The notes: generated from the sequence alone by a model not told the origin. Positions 41,654 to 52,318 are shown, counted from the stretch's first letter. The stretch is DNA of 64,000 nt from Pseudoxanthomonas mexicana (GCF_001556105.1 NZ_LSIF01000055.1:76314-140313), one strand, 5' to 3'. Numbers and translations are program-made.

Positions 41654-43408
41654 TCAAGGCGCGACGTCGACGCGCAGCACCGGATAAAGCTGGTAGCGCT
41701 CGTCCCACGAGGGGTGACGACGGTAGAAGAACTCCAACCGTGCGTTGGGGTCGGCGGCGAACGCCTTGTCCTCGCGCAGCTTCTTCTCGAACTCCGCCTT
41801 CACCGCCGGATCGCGCAGCATCTCGCGCGCGACGGTTTCGGCGACATAGTCCTCCATGTATTCCTTGCGCTCGAACGCGTTGTTGAACCGCCCCCATGCG
41901 AGCAGCGAGTCCGGTGCCAGCGGCTCGAGCAATGCCATCACCAGGCGCGACTTCGCCTGCGCGATGGGTACGAACAGTGAGCCCGCCGGCACGCTCTGCG
42001 CCTCGCGCTGCCAACCGCCTTCGACCGTCAGTCGCTGGTGGGTTTCCACCGAGCCGCTGCCGAAACTGCTTTTGCTGGCGCGGAATGCATCCGCATCGCC
42101 GTTCCATGCCTTGCCCAGCAGACGGTAGTCGACACCATGCGTCTTCAGCACCGCCGCTACCCAGGCCGCATCGGCGGCAGGCACCAGATAACCCGCGCCG
42201 GGCGCTTCGACAACCACGCCCGGTCGGATGTCGTCCTTCAGCGGCACCTTCCAGATCTGCGGCGTGGATTCGTCGTAGCGTGTCATCAACGCGCCAGACA
42301 CCTCAGATTTCGTGCGCGTGTAGGCGTAACCGCGGAAATCCACGGTGCGTGCCTTGGGTGCCGCGACATAGGTCACAGGTTCCTGCTGGCCGCCCAGTTC
42401 CGCTGCGGCGACATCCGCTTGCTTCGCCACCGCCAGCCAGGCGGCGCCGTCGCGCGCGACGTGGTCCAGCACCGACACCACGGTGTTGCGGGTGATGCGC
42501 ACACGGACCGGATACGCCTTCCACGAATGCGTTTCGACCAGCATCGCGATGCGGTTGCGCAGCAGGTAATAGCCATGCGAGAAGCGCGGCGGCGGCACAC
42601 TGTCCTCGAAACCGGACGTCGGGTCGTCCTGCACGACGAACGACGGGTAGTAGGGCAGGGGCAGCGAACCCTGCTTCGCCAGGTCGTCGATGACGCCCGT
42701 GCGCAGCGCCAGGCCCGCCTTGCGCAGTCCGGCATCGCCGGCATGTACGGGCTCGACCTGAATCGAGATGTCGTGCTCGAACTGCGCGCCGTTGGTGGCA
42801 TGCAGGTCCACGGTCACCAGCGGATCCCAGCGCTGCACCAGTTGCAGCATCGCCTGCATCTCGGGCGTGTCGGCCTTCAGGTAGTCGCGATTGAGGTTGT
42901 AGTTTTGCGCGGTGGTGCGCCAGCCCATTTCCTTCGGGCCGCGCTGGTTCGGTCGATTCCATGCACCGAAGCGCTCGTGGCCGTCCACGTTGAACACCGG
43001 CACGAACACCCATACCAGCTTGTCCAGAGTGCCTGGTGCTGCTTTGCCTTCAAGCACCTCGCGCAAGGCAAGGAAACCCGCATCCTTGCCGTCGATCTCA
43101 CCGGCATGGATGCCGCCCTGGATCAGCACGATCGGCAGGCCGCGCCGCTGCGCCTGTTCCGGCGTCAGTGCGCCGCTGGTGGAGGCGACCAGCGCCTTCA
43201 TCGGCCGTCCTTCCGGTGTGGTGCCGAAGGTGAGGCAGCGCACCGCCTTCGGATACTGTCGGGCGAAGGCATCGCACAGAGCGGTCACTTCGTCGTAGCG
43301 GCCGGTTTCGAGGAAGCCGGAGCGCTCGGATGCCGTGGTCAGTGCGGGCTGGGCGTTCGCCAACGGTACCAGAGCCAGCAGCAGGGAGACGCAGAGCGGT
43401 CGCAGCAT
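41654..43408 (-). CDS. Exported M14 family metallopeptidase
   Basis: The 584-residue protein has a signal peptide (about 1-19, A-N-A-Q). Zinc ligands H101 and E104 lie in Q-G-G-I-H-A-G-E, with the third in T-V-D-L-H-A-T-N-G. Y-N-L-N-R-D-Y and F-N-V-D-G-H-E are typical of large secreted M14 peptidases. A C-terminal domain of about 200 residues has no name I can give. It should trim C-terminal residues of peptides in the periplasm or outside, which fits the neighbouring divergent POT transporter. CAGGAA precedes the start at 43408. Confidence 0.88.
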   Translation of the reverse strand: MLRPLCVSLLLALVPLANAQPALTTASERSGFLETGRYDEVTALCDAFARQYPKAVRCLTFGTTPEGRPMKALVASTSGALTPEQAQRRGLPIVLIQGGIHAGEIDGKDAGFLALREVLEGKAAPGTLDKLVWVFVPVFNVDGHERFGAWNRPNQRGPKEMGWRTTAQNYNLNRDYLKADTPEMQAMLQLVQRWDPLVTVDLHATNGAQFEHDISIQVEPVHAGDAGLRKAGLALRTGVIDDLAKQGSLPLPYYPSFVVQDDPTSGFEDSVPPPRFSHGYYLLRNRIAMLVETHSWKAYPVRVRITRNTVVSVLDHVARDGAAWLAVAKQADVAAAELGGQQEPVTYVAAPKARTVDFRGYAYTRTKSEVSGALMTRYDESTPQIWKVPLKDDIRPGVVVEAPGAGYLVPAADAAWVAAVLKTHGVDYRLLGKAWNGDADAFRASKSSFGSGSVETHQRLTVEGGWQREAQSVPAGSLFVPIAQAKSRLVMALLEPLAPDSLLAWGRFNNAFERKEYMEDYVAETVAREMLRDPAVKAEFEKKLREDKAFAADPNARLEFFYRRHPSWDERYQLYPVLRVDVAP

Positions 43409-43546
43409 GGAAAATTCCTGAACAGGGCAGGGGCGCATGATGCCGCGCAATCGCGGACAGTCCCAGTCCCCATCGGGCACCCGCGCGGTTCGACCCTCCG
43501 AGGGCGGATACGGTAACCTTCCGGAACTTTTTCACCGGAAGATCGG

Positions 43547-45163
43547 ATGAGCACGACCGCGGAAGCCAACCAGGGCCGCATGCCCCGCCAGATTCCCTAC
43601 ATCATCGGCAACGAGGCGTGCGAGCGGTTCAGCTTCTACGGGATGCGCAACATCCTGGTGCCGTTCCTGATCAGTTCGGTGCTGCTGGCCTACCTGCCGG
43701 ACCAGGCGTCGCGAGAAGGTGCGGCGAAGGACCTGTTCCACAGCTTTGTCATCGGCGTGTACTTCTTCCCGCTGCTGGGCGGCTGGCTGTCCGACCGCTA
43801 CTTCGGCAAGTACAACACCGTCCTCTGGTTCTCGCTGATCTACTGCGCGGGCCATGCCTGCCTTGCGTTGTTCGAGGGCAACGCGGCCGGGTTCTATACC
43901 GGACTGTTCCTGATCGCCCTGGGGTCGGGCGGCATCAAGCCGCTGGTGGTGACATTCTGCGGCGACCAGTTCGACCAGTCGAACAAGAGCAAAGCGAAAC
44001 TGGTCTTCGATGCGTTCTACTGGATCATCAACTTCGGTTCGTTCTTCGCATCGTTGCTGATGCCGCTGGTGCTGCGCAGCTGGGGTCCGGCGTGGGCGTT
44101 CGGCATCCCGGGCATTCTGATGTTCATCGCGACCTTCATCTTCTGGCTGGGTCGCGACAAATACATCAACGTGCCGCCGTCGCGCGGCAACGATCCGGAC
44201 TCGTTCCTCAATATCGTGCGCAGCGCGCTGCTGGTCAAAGGCTTTGGCTTCGGCACGCTGGTCGCTGCCGTCGGCATGGTCGGTGCGGTCGTGATGCTGG
44301 CGTTGTGGGCGTTGAAGTTCGCAGGCGTCGGCCTCTGGCCCGAGCCGTGGGGTTTCGTCATCACGGCCTGCCTTGCGCTGGGCGCCATCATCGCGGGTGT
44401 CGGCTTGGGTACATCGATCCAGCTGGAGCGAGCGCGCGGCCTGCACCCGGATGCCGCGATCGAGGGCGTGCGCTCGGTGCTGCGCATCCTTATCGTATTC
44501 GCGCTGGTTACGCCGTTCTGGTCGCTGTTCGACCAGAAGGCCTCCACCTGGGTCATCCAGGGCAAGGCGATGGTGATTCCGCACGATCTGTGGTGGTGGC
44601 CGAGCTGGCTGGTGAAGGACGCCACCCAGATGCAGGCACTGAATCCGCTGATGGTCATGCTGCTGATCCCGTTCAACAACCTGGTGCTGTACCCGGCGTT
44701 GCGGAAGATGGGTTTCAACGTCACCGCACTGCGCCGGATGGGCTGGGGCATCGTCATCTCCGCCCTGTCGTGGATCGTCGCGGGCATGCTGCAACTGCAG
44801 ATGGACGACGGCGAGCAGGTTTCGCTGGCCTGGCAGACGCTGCCGTACCTGTTGCTGACCTTCGGCGAGGTGCTGGTGTCGGCAACCGCGCTGGAGTTCG
44901 CCTACAGCCAGGCGCCGATGGCGATGAAGGGCGTGATCATGGCGTTCTGGTACCTGACAAGCACGTTCGGCGGCCTGTGGGTGTTGCTGACCAACGCCAG
45001 CGTCCGCGATCCGGCGGTGATCGGCTGGATCCAGTCGCAGGGCTGGACGGAGAACGCGTTCCTGATGTTCTTCTTCGCCGGCTTCGCGTTCGTGGCAGCC
45101 CTGGCGTTCGCACTGTACGCGCGGACCTATCCGATGCAGGACAACTACCGCACCGCGGCGTAA
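43547..45163 (+). CDS. POT family proton-coupled oligopeptide transporter
   Basis: The 538-residue membrane protein has the POT signature G-N-E-A-C-E-R-F-S-F-Y-G-M-R, the E-x-x-E-R proton-coupling helix, F-F-P-L-L-G-G-W-L-S-D-R-Y-F-G-K and F-x-x-F-Y-W-I-I-N-x-G-S-F-F. It should import di- and tripeptides with protons. The neighbouring divergent secreted peptidase could supply its substrates. It is followed 9 bases later by the rhomboid gene. Confidence 0.93.
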   Translation: MSTTAEANQGRMPRQIPYIIGNEACERFSFYGMRNILVPFLISSVLLAYLPDQASREGAAKDLFHSFVIGVYFFPLLGGWLSDRYFGKYNTVLWFSLIYCAGHACLALFEGNAAGFYTGLFLIALGSGGIKPLVVTFCGDQFDQSNKSKAKLVFDAFYWIINFGSFFASLLMPLVLRSWGPAWAFGIPGILMFIATFIFWLGRDKYINVPPSRGNDPDSFLNIVRSALLVKGFGFGTLVAAVGMVGAVVMLALWALKFAGVGLWPEPWGFVITACLALGAIIAGVGLGTSIQLERARGLHPDAAIEGVRSVLRILIVFALVTPFWSLFDQKASTWVIQGKAMVIPHDLWWWPSWLVKDATQMQALNPLMVMLLIPFNNLVLYPALRKMGFNVTALRRMGWGIVISALSWIVAGMLQLQMDDGEQVSLAWQTLPYLLLTFGEVLVSATALEFAYSQAPMAMKGVIMAFWYLTSTFGGLWVLLTNASVRDPAVIGWIQSQGWTENAFLMFFFAGFAFVAALAFALYARTYPMQDNYRTAA

Positions 45164-45172
45164 GGACGACCG

Positions 45173-45790
45173 ATGGACGCTCCCATCACCCTGCTGTTGA
45201 TTGGCGTGACTTGCGTGGTCAGCCTGATCGCCTTCCGCACGCCGTCGCTACTGATGCGGCTGATCCTGTGGCCGCCGGCGATCGACCGGCACCGCCAGTA
45301 CGACCGGCTGGTGACCTACGGCTTTATCCACGCCGACTTCTGGCACCTGCTGTTCAACATGGTCACGCTGTTCTTCTTCGGTCGGATGATGGAGCAGGTG
45401 ATGACCCAGCTCAGCGGCAGCCGGCTGACATACGTCGCGTTCTATTTCTCCGCGCTGGTGGTCTCGATCCTGCCGACCTACCTCAAGCACCAGAAGGATC
45501 CCAACTACCGCAGCCTGGGCGCGTCCGGTGCGGTGTCGGCGGTGCTGTTCGCCTACATCCTGATCGATCCGTGGGCCCGCATCGGCGTGTTCTTCATCCC
45601 GATGCCGGCCATCGTGTTCGCCGTGCTGTACATCGCCTACAGCATCTGGATGGACCGGCGCGGCGGCGACAACATCAACCACGGCGCCCATCTGGCAGGC
45701 GCCGCGTACGGCATCCTGTTCCTGGCGGCGATGGAGCCGCGTGTGCTGGGGCACTTCCTGGAATCACTGTCCAATCCCAGCTTCGGTTAA
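45173..45790 (+). CDS. Rhomboid family intramembrane serine protease
   Basis: The 205-residue membrane protein of six helices has the catalytic Ser in S-L-G-A-S-G-A-V-S-A, the His in N-H-G-A-H-L-A-G-A, and H-x-x-x-N on the second helix (H-L-L-F-N-M). It cleaves substrates within membrane helices. It begins 9 bases after the POT stop, so it is probably cotranscribed with it. Confidence 0.92.
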   Translation: MDAPITLLLIGVTCVVSLIAFRTPSLLMRLILWPPAIDRHRQYDRLVTYGFIHADFWHLLFNMVTLFFFGRMMEQVMTQLSGSRLTYVAFYFSALVVSILPTYLKHQKDPNYRSLGASGAVSAVLFAYILIDPWARIGVFFIPMPAIVFAVLYIAYSIWMDRRGGDNINHGAHLAGAAYGILFLAAMEPRVLGHFLESLSNPSFG

Positions 45791-45870
45791 GTCGCCATTG
45801 CGCCTTCGCTCACCTCTACTGAAGGTGGGCCGTGATATCCCGGTGGCGTGTCCCACCCGTGGAGAAGCGC

Positions 45871-46545
45871 ATGGCGACCCGCAAGACAGCAGCCAAGAAG
45901 GCAGTCAAGAAAGCCGCGAAGAAGACCGCGGCCAAGAAGAGCACGGCACGCAAGGCGGTCAAGAAGACCGCGAAGAAAGCCACGAAGAAAACCGCGAGCA
46001 AGGCGACGACCAAGAAGCGCGTGGCGAAGCAGGCGGTCAAGAAGGCCGCATCACGCAAGCCCGTCAAGAAGGCTGCGAAGAAGACGGCGACGAAGGGCGC
46101 CAAGGCAACGCGCAAGACCGTCGCCAAGAAAGTCGCTGTCAAGAAGGCCACCAGGAAGGTGGTGAAGAAGGTCGCGAAAAAAGTCGCGGCAAAACCGTCG
46201 GCGGCGAAAAAGGCCGTCGCCAAGCGCACGACGGCACGCAAGACGCCTGCGAAGAAGGCGGCACCGCGCAAACGCGCTCCACGCAAGGTCACTCCGGCAC
46301 AGGCGCTGGCGACGGCACGCACGCTGCTGGAACAGAAGCACGAACACGATCGTCAGCCGGCACCCTGGCAGCAGTTGGACCAGAACGGTCAGCCGGGTGC
46401 GACGGGTACGGGTTTCGTGTCGAATGAGGCGCCGGCCAAGGCGCACGAACTGCATGCCGCCGAAAGCCGCATGAAAGCGATCCAGGGCAGCGCGGGCACA
46501 CAGGACCGGCGCAACCAGGGCAAGCGCGACCATCGCGGCGAGTAG
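45871..46545 (+). CDS. Histone H1-like Lys/Ala-rich DNA-binding protein
   Basis: In the 224-residue protein, residues 1-145 are built from repeats of K-K-A and K-K-T with Arg, as in bacterial H1-like nucleoid proteins (AlgP/Hc1 type). The last 75 residues are not basic repeats: A-L-A-T-A-R-T-L-L-E-Q-K-H-E-H, then P-W-Q-Q-L-D-Q-N-G-Q-P-G and A-E-S-R-M-K-A-I-Q. The tail may bring a second function. The ATG at 45871 follows GGAGAAG. Confidence 0.88.
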   Translation: MATRKTAAKKAVKKAAKKTAAKKSTARKAVKKTAKKATKKTASKATTKKRVAKQAVKKAASRKPVKKAAKKTATKGAKATRKTVAKKVAVKKATRKVVKKVAKKVAAKPSAAKKAVAKRTTARKTPAKKAAPRKRAPRKVTPAQALATARTLLEQKHEHDRQPAPWQQLDQNGQPGATGTGFVSNEAPAKAHELHAAESRMKAIQGSAGTQDRRNQGKRDHRGE

Positions 46546-46695
46546 GACGCGCCGTTCGTGTCTGTCGATGAGGACGGGGATTTCGTTCTGCCTGCACCGT
46601 GCGTGCAGGTGGGACGGGACTCCGGCGCGGCAGTCGCACCCGAAGGCGGACCCCTGCGCCGCGCCGGAGCACCCGGTGGGCGTCGTGCGGGTGGA

Positions 46696-46899
46696 TCAGT
46701 CCATCAAGGAGTGCACGGCGTGCACGCCGGCGGTCTCGCTGCCGGAATAGGTCGACATCAGGCGCTCGTACACCGCGTTGTTGAGTTTTTCGAACTCCCA
46801 CGCGTCGGTGTGGCCGGTGACGGTGAGCTGGTACAGGCCTTCCAGCAGGGTGAAGTCGCTGGCATTCGAGACATCGGGCAGTGCGTCGATCAGGCTCAT
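46696..46899 (-). CDS. Small acidic conserved hypothetical protein with a sigma-54-like promoter
   Basis: The 67-residue acidic, mostly helical protein contains L-L-E-G-L-Y-Q-L-T-V-T-G-H-T-D-A-W-E-F-E near the middle and ends A-G-V-H-A-V-H-S-L-M-D. There is no signal peptide or membrane helix. The function is unknown. GGAG lies about 8 bases before the ATG at 46899. A sigma-54-like promoter begins 37 bases upstream, which would place it under a specific activator. Confidence 0.65.
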   Translation of the reverse strand: MSLIDALPDVSNASDFTLLEGLYQLTVTGHTDAWEFEKLNNAVYERLMSTYSGSETAGVHAVHSLMD

Positions 46900-46935
46900 G
46901 GCGAAGCTCCGTGTGCAGGTCTATGTCCCGTATCA

Positions 46936-46952
46936 CGCAGCAATCGTGCCAA
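46936..46952 (-). promoter_or_regulatory. Sigma-54 (RpoN)-like promoter
   Basis: On the minus strand: T-TGGCACG, 4 bases, CTGCG (46952 to 46936). The consensus is TGGCACG, 4 bases, TTGCA/T, so the GG and GC dinucleotides are at the right spacing with one change in the -12 box. The 67-residue gene starts 37 bases downstream. Confidence 0.45.
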
Positions 46953-47096
46953 CTATCGAACTGCGAAGTCCGTCACGCTCGCCGTCGCTCGAATTTCTTT
47001 CACAAGCATGAATGTGACGCGCTGCGTCCAGTTGTGCCAAAGGACCCGCCGGGCATTGCGTCACAATGTAGGTGAGTCCCCTACCACGGAGCCGCC

Positions 47097-47396
47097 ATGA
47101 CCGGCGACCAGCCTTCCCTCGACCTCCATCACGACCCGGCCGCTCGCCGCTTTTCCACCCGGCTCGACGGGCATGACGCCGAACTCCTGTACTCGCTGCG
47201 GGACGGCCGCATGGTCATCGACCACACCGGCGTGCCGGAGGCGATCGGCGGTCGGGGCGTCGCCGCCACGCTGGTCAAGGCCGCGCTGGATCATGCACGT
47301 GCGCAGGGCTGGCGCGTGGTGCCGGCCTGTTCCTATTCCGCTGCCTATGTCCAGCGGCATCCCGAGTATGCCGATCTGATCGATGCGCGATCGTGA
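47097..47396 (+). CDS. Small YjdJ-type GNAT acetyltransferase
   Basis: The 99-residue protein has the compact GNAT fold of the Gcn5-related YjdJ group: H-T-G-V-P-E-A-I-G-G-R-G-V-A-A-T-L-V-K (acetyl-CoA loop G-G-R-G-V-A) and V-P-A-C-S-Y-S-A-A-Y-V-Q-R-H-P-E-Y. The conserved Cys in P-A-C-S-Y may be catalytic. The substrate is unknown. ACGGAG lies just before the ATG. Confidence 0.9.
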   Translation: MTGDQPSLDLHHDPAARRFSTRLDGHDAELLYSLRDGRMVIDHTGVPEAIGGRGVAATLVKAALDHARAQGWRVVPACSYSAAYVQRHPEYADLIDARS

Positions 47397-47456
47397 TGGA
47401 GGACTGCGGTGGGGCGGCCTAGAATGACGGCCATCACACGCGGAAGGAGCCCGAAC

Positions 47457-48305
47457 GTGTCATTCACCCCCATGTCCCGCAACCCGGCCCGCCAGGCCGG
47501 CCTCGTCCTGTTGACGGTGCTCGCCGTGGCCGCCTGCAAGCGCGAAGCCACCGCGCCGCCCGCCGCGACCGGCGAGCCGCAGCCCCCCGTGGTCGCGCCC
47601 GCCGGGACGGTCGCCGTGCCGGTCGACCTGAAGGACGTCATCGAGACCACCGACCGGTACGTCGTGGGCATCAGCTATCCGTCCACGGTCAACCGCTATC
47701 CTGGGCTGGCCAAGGCGCTGTCGGCGTATACCGAGGCGGAACGCGCCGAGTTGATGGAGGCCGTCGAGGCCTTTGGCAATGACAAGCCCTCCGCGCCGTA
47801 CGAACTGTCGCTGGCGTTCGAACAGGTGGTGGACACGCCGCAGATCGTGGCCGTGGCCGCCGATGGCAGCCGCTACACCGGCGGTGCGCACGGCCAGCCA
47901 TTGATCGCGCGCTTCGTCTGGCTGCCGCAACAGGACGCGCGCCTGACCGCAGACGCGCTGATTCCCGACGTGAAGGGGTGGCAGGCGGTCAGCGACTATG
48001 TGCGCGAACAGCTGCATACCGCCGTGGTCACCCGCGCGGACGAAGACGAACTGGCGCCGGTGGACCGGGCGGCACTGATCAAGAGTACGTTCCGGATGAT
48101 CGACGAGGGCACGGAGCCCGAGGCCGACAACTTCAGCGAGTTCGTGCCGGTGCTTGACGCGGCAGGCCGCATCACGGCATTGCGATTCGTCTTCGCGCCC
48201 TACCAGGTGGGGCCTTATGCCGACGGCACGCAGACGGTGGACGTGCCTGCTGCGCTGGTACTGCCGCATGTCGCGGCGGAGTACGCAGCGCTGTTCGCCC
48301 GCTGA
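47457..48305 (+). CDS. DUF3298/DUF4163 domain lipoprotein (RsiV-like fold)
   Basis: The 282-residue lipoprotein has a lipobox (L-A-V-A-A-C), a Pro/Ala linker and an RsiV/PdaC-like domain: Y-P-S-T-V-N-R-Y-P, G-S-R-Y-T-G-G-A-H-G, L-I-P-D-V-K-G-W and F-A-P-Y-Q-V-G-P-Y-A-D-G. DUF3298-type domains in RsiV bind lysozyme, but no such role can be read from this sequence. The GTG at 47457 has GGAAGGAG at the right distance. A strong terminator follows. Confidence 0.87.
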   Translation: MSFTPMSRNPARQAGLVLLTVLAVAACKREATAPPAATGEPQPPVVAPAGTVAVPVDLKDVIETTDRYVVGISYPSTVNRYPGLAKALSAYTEAERAELMEAVEAFGNDKPSAPYELSLAFEQVVDTPQIVAVAADGSRYTGGAHGQPLIARFVWLPQQDARLTADALIPDVKGWQAVSDYVREQLHTAVVTRADEDELAPVDRAALIKSTFRMIDEGTEPEADNFSEFVPVLDAAGRITALRFVFAPYQVGPYADGTQTVDVPAALVLPHVAAEYAALFAR

Positions 48306-48353
48306 CGGGTGACGGTGGCGAGCCCTCTCCGGAGGTAAGCATCTGAAACGAAA

Positions 48354-48381
48354 AGAGCAGGCCAGGGCCTGCTCTTTTTTT
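48354..48381 (+). terminator. Strong Rho-independent terminator
   Basis: GAGCAGGCC (48355-48363) and GGCCTGCTC (48366-48374) form a perfect stem with a 2-base gap, followed by seven T. The left flank AAAA also makes it usable on the minus strand for pilH, whose stop is at 48399. Confidence 0.9.
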
Positions 48382-48398
48382 CATGAGGTGCGGTGGCG

Positions 48399-48791
48399 TC
48401 AGGCCGACGGCGGCGACGGCAGTTCGCGTGCGTTGAAGATGCGCTCGATCACCTCGGCCAGCTCGTCTTCGGAGAACGGCTTGGTCAGGTAGGCCTTCGC
48501 GCCCTGGCGCAGGCCCCACATGCGATCCGTGTCCTGGTCCTTGGTGGTCACCAGGATCACCGGGATGTGCTTGGTGGTGACCTCGCGGCTCAATGTGCGT
48601 GTCGCCTGGAACCCGTTGAGGTTCGGCATCACCACATCCATCAGCACCATGTCCGGCAGCTCGCGCTTGGCCACTTCCACACCCGCGGCGCCGTCCTCGG
48701 CCGTAATGGATTCGTGCCCCAGTTTCTCTACGATGCGCTGGATGCCCAGCAGCTGCGACGGTGAATCGTCGACGATCAGAATCTTTGCCAT
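48399..48791 (-). CDS. pilH: Twitching-motility response regulator PilH
   Basis: The 130-residue single receiver domain has I-L-I-V-D-D-S-P-S-Q-L-L (acidic pocket), phospho-acceptor Asp in V-L-M-D-V-V-M-P-N-L-N-G, V-T-T-K and Y-L-T-K-P-F. The sequence D-Q-D-T-D-R-M-W-G-L-R-Q-G-A-K matches PilH of the type IV pilus Chp system, which controls pilus retraction. PilG usually has a different sequence and lies elsewhere. No partner pil genes are in this window. Confidence 0.9.
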   Translation of the reverse strand: MAKILIVDDSPSQLLGIQRIVEKLGHESITAEDGAAGVEVAKRELPDMVLMDVVMPNLNGFQATRTLSREVTTKHIPVILVTTKDQDTDRMWGLRQGAKAYLTKPFSEDELAEVIERIFNARELPSPPSA

Positions 48792-48818
48792 GGATGTCCC
48801 CAGTGTTCCCCGTCACCG

Positions 48819-48846
48819 ATTTTAGACCTTGCCGGTGACAACACAA
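48819..48846 (-). promoter_or_regulatory. Possible sigma-70 promoter of pilH
   Basis: On the minus strand: TTGTGT (48846-48841), 16 bases, TAAAAT (48824-48819). The -10 box matches 5 of 6. It lies 28 bases before the pilH start. Confidence 0.35.
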
Positions 48847-48893
48847 TGGGTTGGGCGGCCAACGGATAACGTCCGTCGTACCGCCGGCGCCGT

Positions 48894-49889
48894 TCATCCC
48901 ATTCGCACCAGCGTGCGCCCGAACGAGCGCCCGTCCAGCATGGTGCGGAACACCTCAGGCAAGCCTTCCAGCGTGGTTTCGCGCGTACAGATCGTGTCAA
49001 GGTGCCGCGGCTTCCAGTCGCTGGCCAGGTGCTGCCAGACCTGCTCGCGGATGTCGCGCGCGGTGCCTGCGGAGGCGACGCCGAGCAGCGACACGCCCCG
49101 AATGATGAAGGGCATCACAGTTATGGGCAGATCGGCAGTGGCGGCCAGACCGGCACTGGCCACATTGCCGTAGGGTGACGTCTGCGCCAGCAGGCTGGCC
49201 AGCATGGGGCCGCCGACGTTGTCGAGGCCGCCGCCGAAACGTGCCGACTCCATCGGACGCAGGGTGGCCAGCCCATCGCGCCCCAGCACCTCGGCGGCGC
49301 CGATCGACGTAAGGTACGCGGTGTTCTCGGGTTTGCCGCTGACGGCATGCACCTCGAAGCCCGCCTTGCTGAAGATGTCGACGGCGAGCGAGCCGACGCC
49401 ACCGGTGGCCCCGGTGACGGCAAGCGGGCCGAGATCCGGCGTCTGCCGGTTCTCGCGCATGCGGAACAACGCCAGCGCGGCAGTGAAGCCGGCGGTGCCC
49501 AGGATCATGCTCTCGCGCAGGCTCAGCCCCGAGGGCAGGGGAATGACCCACTTCGCGTCAAGCCGCGCGTACTCGGCGTAGCCGCCATCCCGCGTTTCGC
49601 TGAGGCCCGAGCCGGTGACCAGCACCGCATCGCCCTCCTTGAAAGAAGGATCAGTGGAGGCCACCACATGGCCGGCGACGTCGATGCCACCGACCAGCGG
49701 GAAACGCCGCAGGATCTTGCCTTCGCCCGTGCCGGCGAGCGCATCCTTGAAGTTGACCGACGAGTACGCGGTCTTGATGACGATCTCGCCGGGATTCAGC
49801 GCATCCAGCGCGATGGTTTCGATACCGCTGCGGTAGCCCGCATCGTCGTTGTGGATGCGGAAGGCGTTGAAGGTCGTGGGCAGGGTCAT
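48894..49889 (-). CDS. acuI: YhdH/AcuI-type quinone or acrylyl-CoA reductase
   Basis: The 331-residue medium-chain reductase has A-Y-S-S-V-N-F-K-D-A-L-A near residue 45, the NADPH site T-G-A-T-G-G-V-G-S-L-A, G-G-I-D-V-A-G-H-V, and no zinc ligands. YhdH/AcuI enzymes reduce acrylyl-CoA to propionyl-CoA with NADPH; quinone reduction is also attributed to the family. AGGA lies 8 bases before the ATG at 49889; ATG 49895 and 49907 are also in frame. Confidence 0.88.
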   Translation of the reverse strand: MTLPTTFNAFRIHNDDAGYRSGIETIALDALNPGEIVIKTAYSSVNFKDALAGTGEGKILRRFPLVGGIDVAGHVVASTDPSFKEGDAVLVTGSGLSETRDGGYAEYARLDAKWVIPLPSGLSLRESMILGTAGFTAALALFRMRENRQTPDLGPLAVTGATGGVGSLAVDIFSKAGFEVHAVSGKPENTAYLTSIGAAEVLGRDGLATLRPMESARFGGGLDNVGGPMLASLLAQTSPYGNVASAGLAATADLPITVMPFIIRGVSLLGVASAGTARDIREQVWQHLASDWKPRHLDTICTRETTLEGLPEVFRTMLDGRSFGRTLVRMG

Positions 49890-50005
49890 GGACATTTCCT
49901 GGTTCATGCCGTCACGGTCGACGGCAGGGAAGGGCATGGCCCTGATTCTGCGCGCGGATCGTCGGCGGGTACGCCGGACTTTGGTCTAAGCCGCTGCCGC
50001 GTGGT

Positions 50006-50599
50006 TCAACGCAACGACTTGCGCCGCTTCTCGTCCATCCACTTGTCCGCCTGCGCCGGCGAATAGGCGCGCATCCAGTCGACCATGGCATCGATATCGT
50101 CGCCATGCCACAGGTCGTCGCGCTGTTCCGGGTGCAGGAAGCGCTCTTCGACCATGCGGTCGATCATGCCCATCAGCGGGGTGTAGAAGCCTTCCACGTC
50201 GAGAAAGGCGCAGGGCTTGTTGCCGATGCCGAGCTGGCGCCAGGTCAGCATCTCGAACATCTCGTCGAGCGTGCCGAAGCCGCCGGGCAGGGCGACGAAC
50301 GCATCGGACAGGTCGAACATGCGCTTCTTTCGTTCGTGCATGTTGGCGACCACATCCAGACGGGTCAGGCCCTTGTGCGCGACTTCCCAGTTGACGAGCT
50401 GTTCGGGGATCACGCCGATCACTTCGCCACCGGCGGCCAGCACGGCGTCGGCGACGACGCCCATCAGGCCGACGTTGCCACCGCCGTAGACCAGCTGCAG
50501 GCCTTCCTTTGCGATGCGGTCGCCCAGCGCGATGGCGCGCTCGGTGTAGGCGGGCTTGTTGCCGGCGTTGGAGCCGCAGTAGACGCAGATGCTCTTCAT
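50006..50599 (-). CDS. LOG family protein (TIGR00730)
   Basis: The 197-residue Rossmann protein opens S-I-C-V-Y-C-G-S-N-A-G and has V-Y-G-G-G-N-V-G-L-M-G and the family signature P-G-G-F-G-T-L-D-E. LOG enzymes release a cytokinin base from its nucleotide; bacterial members act as nucleotide phosphoribohydrolases. A second frame covers much of it, but only this one keeps the motifs. The ATG at 50599 gives the conserved start; a longer start at 50668 is not needed. Confidence 0.93.
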   Translation of the reverse strand: MKSICVYCGSNAGNKPAYTERAIALGDRIAKEGLQLVYGGGNVGLMGVVADAVLAAGGEVIGVIPEQLVNWEVAHKGLTRLDVVANMHERKKRMFDLSDAFVALPGGFGTLDEMFEMLTWRQLGIGNKPCAFLDVEGFYTPLMGMIDRMVEERFLHPEQRDDLWHGDDIDAMVDWMRAYSPAQADKWMDEKRRKSLR

Positions 50600-50630
50600 G
50601 TCGATGTCCTGTGTTGCCTGTTGTCTGAAA

Positions 50631-50656
50631 CGCAAAACGCCAGGCATCGCCTGGCG
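50631..50656 (-). terminator. Terminator of the sucA-sucB-lpdA operon
   Basis: On the minus strand CGCCAGGC and GCCTGGCG form an 8-pair stem with a 3-base loop, followed by TTTTGCG. It lies 40 bases beyond the lpdA stop and before the LOG gene start. Confidence 0.75.
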
Positions 50657-50695
50657 CATGCGGATCACGGCGGCGACGGCGCCGCCGTGCGGGCC

Positions 50696-52318
<1,623 letters not shown>

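Noticed and set aside
45871..46300. Tandem repeat or CRISPR-like array in the Lys/Ala-rich gene
   Set aside because: The repeats are short coding repeats for Lys and Ala in one open frame, without spacers of constant length.
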